Positions 51,944 through 63,846 of a stretch of DNA of 64,000 nt are shown here, piece by piece (position 1 is the first letter of the stretch; each line of letters starts with the position of its first letter). The position numbers and the translations under genes are program-made. This DNA is from Janibacter limosus (lineage in GTDB: Bacteria; Actinomycetota; Actinomycetes; Actinomycetales; Dermatophilaceae). The notes beneath the pieces are model-generated. The model did not search any database. It had not been told where the DNA came from and saw only the letters and a list, made by a program, of their open reading frames with translations. Location of the stretch: contig NZ_CP036164.1 of assembly GCF_004295485.1 (NCBI RefSeq), forward strand, positions 620,001-684,000, in the 5' to 3' direction.

Positions 51944-52621
51944 GTGAAGGGACGTGTCCTCGTCGTCGATGACGACCAGGCTCTGGCCGAGATGCTCGGG
52001 ATCGTCCTGCGCAAGGAGGGGCTCGACGTCGCGCACGTCGCCGACGGCGCCCGGGCGATCGACGCCTTCCACGAGGCCCGCCCCGACCTCGTGCTCCTCG
52101 ACGTGATGCTCCCCGGCATGGACGGCATCGAGATCTGCCGCCGGCTGCGGCAGGAGTCCGGTGTGCCGATCGTCATGCTGACGGCGCGTACCGACACCGT
52201 CGACGTCGTCGTGGGCCTCGAGTCGGGCGCCGACGACTACATCGTCAAGCCCTTCAAGCCGCAGGAGCTCATCGCCCGTCTGCGAGCCCGGCTGCGTCGC
52301 GGTGACGAGCCCGAGCCCGAGCGCCTGACGATCGGGGACCTGACCATCGACGTGGCCGGTCACTCGGTCAAGCGCGGCGAGCAGTCCCTCGCCCTCACGC
52401 CGCTCGAGTTCGACCTCCTCGTGGCGCTCGCCCGCAAGCCGTGGCAGGTCTTCAGCCGTGAGGTGCTCCTCGAGCAGGTGTGGGGCTACCGGCACGCCGG
52501 TGACACACGACTGGTCAACGTCCACGTCCAGCGGTTGCGCAGCAAGATCGAGCACGACCCCGAGAACCCCCAGATCGTCGTCACCGTCCGGGGTGTCGGG
52601 TACAAGGCAGGGCCGTCCTGA
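51944..52621 (+). CDS. mtrA: Response regulator MtrA
   Basis: A 225-residue OmpR-family regulator, the essential partner of MtrB in Actinobacteria, controlling cell wall hydrolases and division. The acidic pocket is VVDDDQALAE, the phosphoacceptor Asp lies in VLLDVMLPGMDG near residue 53, the switch Lys is in IVKPFKPQEL near 100, and the winged helix ends VVTVRGVGYKAG. GTG start with a weak GGGAAG site. The gene leads mtrA-mtrB-lpqB, spaced 2 nt from mtrB. Confidence 0.95.
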   Translation: MKGRVLVVDDDQALAEMLGIVLRKEGLDVAHVADGARAIDAFHEARPDLVLLDVMLPGMDGIEICRRLRQESGVPIVMLTARTDTVDVVVGLESGADDYIVKPFKPQELIARLRARLRRGDEPEPERLTIGDLTIDVAGHSVKRGEQSLALTPLEFDLLVALARKPWQVFSREVLLEQVWGYRHAGDTRLVNVHVQRLRSKIEHDPENPQIVVTVRGVGYKAGPS

Positions 52622-52623
52622 CG

Positions 52624-54339
52624 ATGACCTCGGGCCCCCTCACGGAGGAGACCGAGGCCCCGGACGCGTCCAGCCCCGAGGTCGAGGCAGGCGCCGCGCC
52701 GCGCGGTGACGGTTTCGTCGTGCGTCAGGTCAAGGCACTCGTCGACCTCTGGCGTCGCTCGCTGCGCTTCCGAGTCGTCACCAGCACGCTGATCCTCGGT
52801 CTCGTGGTCGTCTCGATCATCAGCCTGACGATGTACCGGTCGATCGCCGACGGCCTGGTTGACAACCGGATCAAGCTCGCCCAGACCGAGTCCCGCAAGC
52901 TCACGGACGACGCGCAGGCCGGGTTCAACGGCTACACCGGCACCCCTGAGCTGCCGGTCTTCGCGAGCAACCTCGTCAACCGCACCCTCAAGGCGCCGGC
53001 GGGGGACGAGAGCCGCTACGTCATCTTCACCCGCAGCATCGACAACAGCTCTGACGTTCGGATCCCGTCGGAGGAGTCCGACGACGTGAGCCTCGAGTCC
53101 GTCCCGGCCTCCCTGCGCCAGGCGGTCTCGGCAGACCCCAGTCGTCAGCAGACGATGGTCATCGACCTCGATCGACCGACCCCCGATGCCGTCGGGTCCG
53201 CCTTCCCGGGGCAGTCGGCCAGCTCCGAGACCATCCCAGCGGTCGTCGTCGGGTCGCAGGTCGAGGTGCCGAGCGCCGACAAGTACGACATCTACTTCAT
53301 CTACCCGATGGACCAGGAGGAAGCGACCCTCGGCACGATCTCGAGGTCCTTCATCCTCGGTGCGCTCTTCCTCATCGCCCTCGTCTCGGCGATCGCCTAC
53401 ATCGTGACGAGCATGATCGTCACCCCGGTGCGACGTGCCGCGGCGGCCGCCGAGCGTCTCTCCGCCGGCCACCTCAACGAGCGGATGTCGGCGCGCGGCC
53501 ACGACGACCTCGCCCTCCTCGGGCAGTCCTTCAACGAGATGGCCGACAACCTGCAGACGCAGATCCGTCAGCTCGAGGGCCTCTCCCGGGTCCAGCAGCG
53601 CTTCGTCTCGGACGTCTCGCACGAGCTGCGGACACCGCTCACGACGATCCGCATGGCCGCCGACCTGCTCCACTCCTCGCGGGACGAGATGGATCCCATC
53701 TCGGGACGCTCCGCAGAGCTGCTCCACGACGAGCTCGACCGCTTCGAGGAGCTGCTGGCCGACCTGCTCGAGATCAGCCGCTACGACGCGGGCGCGGCGG
53801 TGCTCGAGCAGGACCCTGTCGACCTCTTCGCGATCATCGACCGGGTGGTGGCGTCCACGACGTCGATCGCCGACGCGCGCGGCAGCGAGGTCACCGTGCA
53901 CCGTGCACCGGGGCAGACGGCCATCGCCGAGGTCGATGCCCGCCGCATCGAGCGGGTCCTGCGCAACCTCGTCGTCAACGCCATCGAGCACGGCGAAGGG
54001 CGGCCCGTCAACGTCTGGGTGGGCTCCGACGACGAGGCCGCTGCCGTCCTGGTGGAGGACCACGGCGTGGGGCTCAAGGCAGGAGAGGCCTCGCTGGTCT
54101 TCAACCGCTTCTGGCGGGCCGATCCCGCCCGGACCCGCACCACCGGCGGATCCGGCCTGGGGCTGGCGATCGCGCTCGAGGACGCACGGCTGCACCACGG
54201 CTGGCTGCAGGCCTGGGGCGAGCCCGGGGCCGGGTCGCGCTTCCGGCTGACCGTTCCCAAGGTCGCCGGTGGACCACTCGCGGGTTCCCCCCTTCCGCTC
54301 ACGCCACGTGAGGGAGACCTCCCGGGAGCGAGCGCATGA
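52624..54339 (+). CDS. mtrB: Sensor histidine kinase MtrB
   Basis: A 571-residue membrane kinase. A cytoplasmic N-terminus of about 45 residues is followed by a first helix near 52-72, an outside domain of about 160 residues, a second helix near 237-262, and HAMP. The H-box is DVSHELRTPLTTIRM near 335; NAIEHGEGRP and GSGLGLAIALEDA are the N- and G-boxes. It phosphorylates MtrA in response to wall or osmotic cues, modulated by LpqB. ATGA overlap with lpqB. Confidence 0.95.
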   Translation: MTSGPLTEETEAPDASSPEVEAGAAPRGDGFVVRQVKALVDLWRRSLRFRVVTSTLILGLVVVSIISLTMYRSIADGLVDNRIKLAQTESRKLTDDAQAGFNGYTGTPELPVFASNLVNRTLKAPAGDESRYVIFTRSIDNSSDVRIPSEESDDVSLESVPASLRQAVSADPSRQQTMVIDLDRPTPDAVGSAFPGQSASSETIPAVVVGSQVEVPSADKYDIYFIYPMDQEEATLGTISRSFILGALFLIALVSAIAYIVTSMIVTPVRRAAAAAERLSAGHLNERMSARGHDDLALLGQSFNEMADNLQTQIRQLEGLSRVQQRFVSDVSHELRTPLTTIRMAADLLHSSRDEMDPISGRSAELLHDELDRFEELLADLLEISRYDAGAAVLEQDPVDLFAIIDRVVASTTSIADARGSEVTVHRAPGQTAIAEVDARRIERVLRNLVVNAIEHGEGRPVNVWVGSDDEAAAVLVEDHGVGLKAGEASLVFNRFWRADPARTRTTGGSGLGLAIALEDARLHHGWLQAWGEPGAGSRFRLTVPKVAGGPLAGSPLPLTPREGDLPGASA

Positions 54340-56117
54340 CCCGCCGACCGGGGATGACGCGCCGCGGTGTGCTGGGCCTGGCCGCGGTGGGGGCGCTCGC
54401 CGGGTGCGGCTTGAGCGCGGACCCGACCGTCCGTCCCGGTCTGAAGGTCGACGGCGAGCCGCCCGTGCCGCTCAACCGCATCCCCAACAAGCCCGACGTG
54501 GGAGCCACGCCCGAGCAGATCATCATCGGGTTCCTCCACGCGGGCGCCACGAGCGGGGAGCGGCTCGACGTCACGCGCTCCTATCTGACGGACACCCTCG
54601 CCCGCGGCTGGATCCCGGACAGCAAGACCGTCATCTACGGCGGGGGAGAGCCGCCCGTCCGCGCCGTGAAGGGCCAGAAGGACACCTACCGGCTGAGGGT
54701 CCACGTCCAGGCCACGATCGACACCGAGGGCCGCTACTCGGTGGCCCCGCCCAACCTGTGGGAAACCTTCGACTTCTCCGTGATGACGGTGGGGGGCGAG
54801 TGGCGCATCAGCGAGCTCGACAGCGGCTTCGGGCGGATCCTGCAGGCGCAGGAGGTCGGCTTCATCTTCCGCGACTACCCGGTGCACTACCCGGCCATCG
54901 GGTGGAACACCCTCGTCGTCGACCAACGCTGGTTCCCCCAGGACCAGCTGGCGACCCGGCTGGTCCGAGCCCAGCTGGGCCGGGTACCCGACTACCTCGA
55001 GGATGCCGTGTCCACGGACGTGGGCGCCCGGCTCGTCGTCGACGCGGTCCCGGTCCGGGACGGCGTCGCGCGCGTCGACCTCGACAGCGACTCGGTCTCC
55101 GAGGACGCGACCACTCGCAAGCAGCTGGCCGCCCAGATGGTCGCGACCCTGATGTCGCTACCTGCCGTCACCGAGGTCGTGATCACCCTCTCGGGCAACA
55201 AGATGGACCTCGGGGTCAAGGACGCGCTCACCACGCCCGAACAGCTCGGTTTCGTCGACCGGACGCAGACCAGCACCCCCATCGTCATGGCGCGGAGCGG
55301 CACCAAGCTGGTGCGGGTGGGTGACCGACTCGGGTCGGTCTCACGACAGCACATGACCTCGGCAGCCTCGGCATTCAAGCCGATCCCCGCCTCGTCACGA
55401 CGTCTGGCCCTCCGCCTTGACGGCAAGGAGGTCGCGGCGGTCTCGCGCTCGGGCCGGGACCTCGTGAGGTACCGCGAGGACGGGGACCACATCGACGTCC
55501 CGACCTTCGCCGCAGGGATGTCCGACCCCTGCTACGACTACGGAGGGGTGCTGTGGGTCGGCGGGTCCGGCCTCGGGCGCGAGAGCGGCAACCGGTTGTG
55601 GGCCATCAACGCGACGGTCGACGCGACCGACGTCAAGGCCGCTGCCCCGCGGCACGTCCCCACCCCGTGGCTCGGCTCGCGACTCGTCCAGGCAGCGGTC
55701 GTCTCGCCCGAGGGCAGCCGGATCGCGGTCATCTCCGAGGAGGTCCCCGGCGCAGGCAGCACCCTGGAGGTCACCGGGGTGGTGCGGCGAGCCAACGGCC
55801 TGCCGATCAAGACCTCGCCGAAGACCTTCCGGCTCGGAGCATCGCTCGTCCAGATGATCGACGCGGTGTGGGTCGGTCCCACGACCCTGGCGGTCATCGG
55901 ACGACGCGACAAGCAAGCGGTGCTGCAGCCCTATCTCGTGCACGTGGGAGGGCAGGTCGAGCCGATGACCGAGCGGCCCGGAGCCGTCGACATCACCACC
56001 ACGGGCGATGACAAGGATGTCGTCCTCACGACCGAGGGAGACCGGGTCTTCCAGCGCTCGGGAGGCCGTTGGCAGGAGCTGAAGGCACTCACGGGAGCGG
56101 TCGCGGCAGGAGTGTGA
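54336..56117 (+). CDS. lpqB: Lipoprotein LpqB
   Basis: A 593-residue lipoprotein. The signal peptide ends at the lipobox ALAGC (Cys near residue 24) after a twin-arginine-like TRRGVLG. Residues 60-300 contain GerMN-type folds (for example RLVVDAVPVRDGVARVDLDS near 228), and the second half is a beta-propeller-like region. LpqB acts outside the membrane on MtrB and so adjusts MtrA phosphorylation. It is coupled to mtrB by ATGA. Confidence 0.93.
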   Translation: MTRRPGMTRRGVLGLAAVGALAGCGLSADPTVRPGLKVDGEPPVPLNRIPNKPDVGATPEQIIIGFLHAGATSGERLDVTRSYLTDTLARGWIPDSKTVIYGGGEPPVRAVKGQKDTYRLRVHVQATIDTEGRYSVAPPNLWETFDFSVMTVGGEWRISELDSGFGRILQAQEVGFIFRDYPVHYPAIGWNTLVVDQRWFPQDQLATRLVRAQLGRVPDYLEDAVSTDVGARLVVDAVPVRDGVARVDLDSDSVSEDATTRKQLAAQMVATLMSLPAVTEVVITLSGNKMDLGVKDALTTPEQLGFVDRTQTSTPIVMARSGTKLVRVGDRLGSVSRQHMTSAASAFKPIPASSRRLALRLDGKEVAAVSRSGRDLVRYREDGDHIDVPTFAAGMSDPCYDYGGVLWVGGSGLGRESGNRLWAINATVDATDVKAAAPRHVPTPWLGSRLVQAAVVSPEGSRIAVISEEVPGAGSTLEVTGVVRRANGLPIKTSPKTFRLGASLVQMIDAVWVGPTTLAVIGRRDKQAVLQPYLVHVGGQVEPMTERPGAVDITTTGDDKDVVLTTEGDRVFQRSGGRWQELKALTGAVAAGV

Positions 56118-56228
56118 CCCGGGCGGGCGACCCCGCAGGTGATCCACAGGGGCGATCTGGTCGGACGACGCGTCCACCGCCCCGATGGGTCGGTGGCCGG
56201 GTGCCGCGCGACGGTCGAGACTTCGATC

Positions 56229-56972
56229 GTGGGTGGCGCGAGGGTCGGGGAGACGCTGCGGGCAGCGCTGGACCTCGTGCTGCCCCTCGCCTGCGCGGGG
56301 TGCGGCCGACCCGGTGAGGGGGTCTGTGCGTCCTGCCGCCGGGAGCTGGCTGGTCTCGCCCTGCAGGAGCTCGGTCCGCTGGCTCCGAGCCCGGTGCCGC
56401 GGGACTGGCCCGGGTGCACGGGGACCCTGCGCTACGAAGGGGTGTCCGCCCGCCTGATGAAGGCCTTCAAGGACGGTGGGCGGCGCGACCTGGCCGACCT
56501 GCTCGCGCGGCTGCTCTCGGACGCCGTGGCCCGTGCCGTGGCAGCGGTCCCACCCCACGTCGACCACCGCCCGGTCGTGCTCGTCCCGATCCCGTCCGCG
56601 CCGGCAACCACCCGGCGACGCGGTGACCGCCCGACCGCCATCCTCGTGCGGCGTGCGGCCCGACTCGTCGGGTCGGACGTGGTCATGGCTCCGGTCCTCT
56701 CGATGGCGCGAGGGACGGCGGACCAGGCGGGCCTCGACCGGGCAGCCCGGCAGGACAACCTGGCGACGGCGATGCGCGTGGTGTCACCGGAGGCCGTGCA
56801 CGGGCGGGACTGCGTGCTCGTCGACGACGTCCTCACCTCGGGGGCGACCCTCGCCGAGGGCCACCGAGCACTCCTGGCCGCCGACGCCCGGACGGTGCGC
56901 ATGGCCGTCTGCATGGTCACCCCACGAAGGTTGCCAGCGCTCGCCCTACCTTTATCCAGCCCCCCGGACTAA
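56229..56972 (+). CDS. ComF family phosphoribosyltransferase-like protein
   Basis: A 247-residue protein with a zinc-ribbon CAGCGRPGEGVCASCRREL near residue 21, then a PRT domain. VVLVPIPSAPATTRRRGDRP near 117 and the PRPP loop VLVDDVLTSGATLAEG near 198 are typical of ComF/GntX. ComF helps DNA uptake in naturally competent bacteria; in Actinobacteria its role is open. The GTG at 56229 precedes the ribbon; an in-frame GTG at 56139 would add 30 residues without similarity. Neighbouring hpf and mtrAB match Rv3242c. Confidence 0.83.
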   Translation: MGGARVGETLRAALDLVLPLACAGCGRPGEGVCASCRRELAGLALQELGPLAPSPVPRDWPGCTGTLRYEGVSARLMKAFKDGGRRDLADLLARLLSDAVARAVAAVPPHVDHRPVVLVPIPSAPATTRRRGDRPTAILVRRAARLVGSDVVMAPVLSMARGTADQAGLDRAARQDNLATAMRVVSPEAVHGRDCVLVDDVLTSGATLAEGHRALLAADARTVRMAVCMVTPRRLPALALPLSSPPD

Positions 56973-56975
56973 CGT
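56970..56975 (+). promoter_or_regulatory. -10 box upstream of hpf
   Basis: TAACGT straddles the comF stop and ends 6 nt before the ATG of a 43-codon ORF at 56982, as in leaderless promoters. The hpf leader would then be about 165 nt. Confidence 0.45.
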
Positions 56976-56981
56976 GTCGTC

Positions 56982-57113
56982 ATGGGTCCCTCGTACGGCC
57001 GGACTAACCGGAGCGGCGCAGGGGCCTTCCGCGTCCGCGGGCGGCAGCCCGCGACGATCGCACACCCCGGATGGGTGGTGGTGCCAGGAGCAGGACGCCC
57101 TCGCCAGGCGTGA
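56982..57113 (+). CDS. Possible 43-residue leaderless ORF upstream of hpf
   Basis: ATG at 56982 is placed 6 nt after TAACGT and reads 43 codons to a TGA at 57111, 34 nt before hpf. The peptide starts MGPSYGRTNRSG and is basic and Gly/Pro-rich, with no recognised family. GC at third codon positions is only moderately raised, so coding is uncertain. It could be a leader peptide that tunes hpf. Confidence 0.35.
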   Translation: MGPSYGRTNRSGAGAFRVRGRQPATIAHPGWVVVPGAGRPRQA

Positions 57114-57147
57114 CAACTCGCAACACCGACGTCCCCAGGAGGACTCC

Positions 57148-57816
57148 GTGGAAATTGCCATCACCGGACGCAACGTCAATGTCTCCGATCGACTGCGCGA
57201 GTACCTCGACACCAAGCTGTCGAAGGTCCCGCAACTCGATCCTCGCGTCCAGCGGATCGAGGTCATGGTGAGTCACGAGCCCAACCCACGCAGGGCCAAG
57301 ACGAGTGAGCGGGTCGAGATCACCTGCCGCTCCAAGGGCCCTGTCATCCGCGCCGAGGCCGGCCACGACGACCGTCAGGCGGCCGTCGACCTCGCCGTCG
57401 ACAAGCTCCTCGAGAGACTGCGCCGGGCCCACGACAAGCGCAACGTCCTGCGCGGTCGCCGCCGCACCTCCGTCGCCGAGGCAACCGCCGCGCTGACCGA
57501 GCCGCTCGCGGGCGACCAGCCCACCGAGGACTTCGCGGACGAGCCAGACCCCTTCGGCACGATCGGCGACAGTCCGATCGAGGTCCGCGAGAAGATCCAC
57601 GAGTCGGTGCCGATGCCTCTCGCCGAGGCCGTGCGACGCATGGAGCTCGTCGGGCACGACTTCTTCCTCTTCCACGACTCCGACAACGGCCGCCCGAGCG
57701 TCGTCTACCGCCGACGCGGATGGTCCTACGGCGTCATCCACCTCGACGTGCAGGACCACGACGAGGCCTCGCCGGTCAACGGCACGCCCGTCGAGGAGCC
57801 GGTCTCTGTCCGCTGA
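57148..57816 (+). CDS. hpf: Ribosome hibernation-promoting factor, long form
   Basis: A 222-residue long HPF. The N-terminal domain (1-105) with ITGRNVNVSDRLREYLDTKL binds the small subunit decoding region. The C-terminal domain (about 160-215), with VPMPLAEAVRRMELVGHDFF, dimerises ribosomes into 100S particles. A disordered linker joins them. AGGAGG lies 5 nt before the GTG. The neighbours comF and secA match Rv3241c. Expression is probably shaped by the long leader. Confidence 0.93.
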   Translation: MEIAITGRNVNVSDRLREYLDTKLSKVPQLDPRVQRIEVMVSHEPNPRRAKTSERVEITCRSKGPVIRAEAGHDDRQAAVDLAVDKLLERLRRAHDKRNVLRGRRRTSVAEATAALTEPLAGDQPTEDFADEPDPFGTIGDSPIEVREKIHESVPMPLAEAVRRMELVGHDFFLFHDSDNGRPSVVYRRRGWSYGVIHLDVQDHDEASPVNGTPVEEPVSVR

Positions 57817-57867
57817 CGATCCCATGGCTCAGTGGTCCGGGCGAGGGCTCGGACGGCTCTGACGACG

Positions 57868-57918
57868 AAGCCCGGCTCGGGCGACTGCCACCTCGCGTGC
57901 GGTCGTCCGGCCGGGCTT
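57868..57918 (+). terminator. Terminator of hpf
   Basis: AAGCCCGGC pairs with GCCGGGCTT and the stem continues through GGGCGAC/GTCGTCC around a short loop, 52 bp past the hpf stop. Confidence 0.65.
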
Positions 57919-58003
57919 GGCCCATGAGTCCTGCCGCCCCGACCTTCGCCCTGGGCTCGCGGCCGGATCGAGGATGTCGGTGGGGTACGGCAGTCTTGAC
58001 GAC

Positions 58004-59194
58004 GTGCGCACTCTGACTCCGGCTGCCGCCCGTCGCATCGCCATCGCTGCCCAGGGCTTGGCGCGGCCCAGACCGCAGCACACCCCGACGACCCGGGACC
58101 TGCAGCGAGTGGTCGAGACCGTCGGGTTGGTGCAGATCGACAGCGTCAACGTCGTGGCCCGCAGCCAGTACCTGCCCTTCTTCTCCCGGCTGGGTCCCTA
58201 TGACAGCACGCTCCTGGACCGGATGCGCGATCGCGCACCGCGGCGGCTCGTGGAGTACTGGGCCCACGAGGCGAGCTTGATGCCGCCGAGCACCTGGCCG
58301 CTCATGGAGCACCCGCGGATGCGACGGGCCCTCGACGGCTCCTGGGGTGGGATGCAGCGCGTCGCGCGAGAGCACCCCGAGGTGGTCGCCGCAGTGCTGG
58401 AGGAGGTCAGGTCCGGTCGTCCGCGCACCACCCGCGAGCTGGAGGCCGCCCTCGGGCACCGACGTGACGGGGAGCGAGAGCACTGGGGTTGGAACTGGTC
58501 GCTCGCCAAGCACGCCCTCGAGCACCTCTTCTGGGCGGGCCAGATCTCCTCCGCCGGGCGCACCACGCAGTTCGAGCGTCGTTACGCGGCACTCGAGCGC
58601 GTCGTCCCGCCGGCACATGCACAGGTGTGGCTCGACCCCACGGCCAGGCACTCCGAGCCCGATGCCTACGTCGAGCTGATCCGCATCTCGGCCCGCGCCA
58701 TGGGAGTGGCGACCGAGGCCGACCTCGCGGACTACTTCCGCCTCGAGCGTCGGCAGGTCCGGCCGGCCATCGACACCCTCGTGGAGGTCGGGGAGCTCGA
58801 GCCCGTGGCCGTCACGGGATGGCCGCAGCCGGCGTGGCTGCACGTCGACGCCCGCCGGCCACGGGCCGTGCACGGCAGGGCGCTGCTGTCTCCCTTCGAC
58901 AGCATGGTGTGGTGCCGCCCGCGGGTGGAGCGGCTCTTCGGCTTCCACTACCGGCTCGAGATCTACACACCTGCCGCCAAGCGAGTACACGGGTACTACG
59001 TGCTGCCCTTCCTCCTGGGCGACGAGCTCGTCGGGCGGGTGGACCTCAAGGCCGACCGGGCCGTCGGCGCACTCCTCGCTCGCCGGATCACCTGGGAACC
59101 CGGCCGTGGGGGAGCGGACGACAGGCGGGAGCTGAGCGAGGAGCTGGCCCAGATGGCCCGCTGGCTGGGCCTTACCGACGTCGTCGGTGGCTGA
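58004..59194 (+). CDS. YcaQ-like winged-helix DNA glycosylase family protein
   Basis: A 396-residue protein of the HTH_42/YcaQ family. LVQIDSVNVVARSQYLPFFSRLG near residue 45 contains the conserved QxDxxNxxxRxQ core (here QIDSVNVVARSQ), and two winged-helix units follow. AlkX/YcaQ and its Streptomyces relative unhook DNA interstrand crosslinks. The C-terminal part has HGYYVLPFLLGDELVGRVDLK near 330. The GTG at 58004 follows a CAGTCT box by 7 nt; an ATG at 57974 is possible. Stop abuts the convergent gene in TGATCA. Confidence 0.87.
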   Translation: MRTLTPAAARRIAIAAQGLARPRPQHTPTTRDLQRVVETVGLVQIDSVNVVARSQYLPFFSRLGPYDSTLLDRMRDRAPRRLVEYWAHEASLMPPSTWPLMEHPRMRRALDGSWGGMQRVAREHPEVVAAVLEEVRSGRPRTTRELEAALGHRRDGEREHWGWNWSLAKHALEHLFWAGQISSAGRTTQFERRYAALERVVPPAHAQVWLDPTARHSEPDAYVELIRISARAMGVATEADLADYFRLERRQVRPAIDTLVEVGELEPVAVTGWPQPAWLHVDARRPRAVHGRALLSPFDSMVWCRPRVERLFGFHYRLEIYTPAAKRVHGYYVLPFLLGDELVGRVDLKADRAVGALLARRITWEPGRGGADDRRELSEELAQMARWLGLTDVVGG

Positions 59195-60352
59195 TCAGGT
59201 CAGCCGCTCCCAGTGGATCGACGCTCCGACGCCACCGTCAGGAGCATCGGCCGCCTCCTCACGACCCCACACGGTGAAGCCGGCCTCCTGGAGGACCCGG
59301 TTGCTCGCCTCGTTGTCGGCAGCGGTCTCGGCGAGGAGCCGCCGCAGCCCACGACCGCCCTCGGCCACCGGCAGCAGGGCGTGGTCGGCCGCCAGTCGAG
59401 CGGCCTGTCGGGCCAGGCCACGACCCCGCGCGGTGGGCCGGATCGCATAGCCGAGCTCCGCGGTGCCGCCCACGACCAGGTGCGCGTCGTGCACGAAGAG
59501 GAGCACCTCGCCGAGGGCTTCGTCGGTGGCCGCGTCGGCGATGCACCAGTTGATGCCCCTGCCCAGCGACATCCCCTCCCGTCGCCGCAGCAGCCAGTCG
59601 TCGAAGGTCTGCGGTGTGGGGACCGCCCGTGCCGGCACGAAGTGTGCTGGGTGGTCGTGGGGCTCTGCCATCGCGGAGTCGTCGTCACGGATCGGCCGCA
59701 GCCGCAGCCCGTCGCCCTCGATGACGGGCGGCTCGGACCACGGCTGGCGCGGCGTCATGGGGTGCTCGGGCAGCAGCGAGGCCACCCAGGCGTCGCTGGA
59801 CCCGAGCGCCCGGTGGGGCACCCGACCCGGCAGGCTCCCGTGGTGCGTGAACCCGCAGGCGTGCGCCACCCGCCAGGAGGCGAAGTTGCCGCGCGCTGCC
59901 CACCAGTAGAGGCTCGGCGCACCGTGGTCGAAGGCCCACCCGGCCGCCATCCGGAGCGCACCGGACATGGCACCTCGCCCGCGTGCACCCGGGTGCAGGA
60001 CGAAGCCGGTCTCCCAGGCGCCTCCCTTCGCCCCCGGCCGCAGGTCGATGATCCCGGCGAAGGGGAGGCCGGGCTCGCCGTCGTGGGGGAGCAGCTCGAT
60101 CGCCCAGTGCTTGGTCCCGCCGAGCTCGCTCCACCCGCGCCGGTGGAGGTCGAGGAAGGCGCGCGCCTGCTCGAGGCCGTAGGGCTGCGGGACCGTGGTC
60201 CAGCGGACAGTGGCCGGGTCGTTGCTCTGCTCGACGACGAAGGGGAGGTCCGTCTCGGTCATCGCCCGCAGCCTCACCGCCCCCTGCGTGAGGTCCGGTA
60301 CCACCTCGGGGAACCCGCCGACGGGAACCGGGAGGAGGGCGCGCTCGTTCAT
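59195..60352 (-). CDS. Tandem GNAT acetyltransferase
   Basis: A 385-residue protein with two RimJ/RimL-type GNAT domains. In the first (about 20-190) the acetyl-CoA loop [20 protein letters not shown] lies near residue 131; in the second (210-385) [21 protein letters not shown] lies near 310. Both start with RLRxMTExD-like and RLRPIRDDD segments. It may acetylate an amino group on a protein or small molecule. The ATG at 60352 precedes the first domain directly. Confidence 0.87.
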   Translation of the reverse strand: MNERALLPVPVGGFPEVVPDLTQGAVRLRAMTETDLPFVVEQSNDPATVRWTTVPQPYGLEQARAFLDLHRRGWSELGGTKHWAIELLPHDGEPGLPFAGIIDLRPGAKGGAWETGFVLHPGARGRGAMSGALRMAAGWAFDHGAPSLYWWAARGNFASWRVAHACGFTHHGSLPGRVPHRALGSSDAWVASLLPEHPMTPRQPWSEPPVIEGDGLRLRPIRDDDSAMAEPHDHPAHFVPARAVPTPQTFDDWLLRRREGMSLGRGINWCIADAATDEALGEVLLFVHDAHLVVGGTAELGYAIRPTARGRGLARQAARLAADHALLPVAEGGRGLRRLLAETAADNEASNRVLQEAGFTVWGREEAADAPDGGVGASIHWERLT

Positions 60353-60394
60353 GCCAGTCAGGGTGCCCCGTCGTCCGCGGGGCCCGCAAACGAT

Positions 60395-60400
60395 TAGCCT
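60395..60400 (+). promoter_or_regulatory. Probable -10 box of secA
   Basis: TAGCCT lies 67 nt before the secA GTG, predicting a leader of about 60 nt that includes the AGGAG ribosome site. Confidence 0.45.
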
Positions 60401-60467
60401 GTGGGCAGACTGTTTCGGGCAGCGGTGCTCTGCCGTGCCCGGACAAACCACGTCAGGAGTTCATTTC

Positions 60468-63257
<2,790 letters not shown>

Positions 63258-63271
63258 TCGAGACGGCTCGT

Positions 63272-63307
63272 GTCGGCCCGGGTCCCCGTGAGGGGGCCCG
63301 GGCCGAC
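63272..63307. terminator. Bidirectional terminator between secA and the Rv3235-like gene
   Basis: GTCGGCCCGGG-t-CCCC and GGGG-g-CCCGGGCCGAC form a near-perfect stem with a GTGA loop between convergent stops. Confidence 0.75.
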
Positions 63308-63318
63308 GAATGTCGGGG

Positions 63319-63846
63319 TCAGCCGACCTGGAGCGCGTCGACGACCCAACGACGGTCACGGCCGACCAGGCGCAGGGCGAGTGCCCGCACCCGTCCACCG
63401 TCGACCAGCACCACGGAGGCCTCGGCGACGTGGGGGGAGAGCTCGCACAGGTGCACGCGGATCACCCGGGTGCGGTGCGCCGAGTCACGCGTGGTCCGGC
63501 GCCGCCCCGCACGCGAGCCACGCCGGGCGACGACCGCGTAGACCTCGGGGCTGGTCCAGCGCATGACCTGGCTGGGCGGGCGGACGCCGTGCATGACCTC
63601 GACGAGGCCTTGGGCGATGTGTGCCGCCCAGTCGCGGGCATCGGGCAGCTCGGCTGCCAGGCTCGTCTGCGGACCGAAGACCTGCTGGTCGGTCGCTGCC
63701 GCGAAGTCGACGGCCAGAGCGTCCTGCACGTAGGGAGTCGCGGCCCGAGCCCGCTCCTCGCGACCCTGTGCGTGGGTCGGGAGCGGGACGCCCTCCGGGC
63801 AGTGACGTGGTGCCGGGAGTACCCGCAGTGGTGGCGTGGCGGTCAT
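63319..63846 (-). CDS. Rv3235 family protein
   Basis: A 175-residue protein. The C-terminal half has SAHRTRVIRVHLCELSPHVA near residue 115 and VVLVDGGRVRALALRLVGRD near 138, matching the uncharacterised actinobacterial Rv3235 family located beside secA1. The N-terminal 50 residues are disordered. It starts on an ATGA overlap with the LysM protein. The function is unknown. Confidence 0.8.
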   Translation of the reverse strand: MTATPPLRVLPAPRHCPEGVPLPTHAQGREERARAATPYVQDALAVDFAAATDQQVFGPQTSLAAELPDARDWAAHIAQGLVEVMHGVRPPSQVMRWTSPEVYAVVARRGSRAGRRRTTRDSAHRTRVIRVHLCELSPHVAEASVVLVDGGRVRALALRLVGRDRRWVVDALQVG

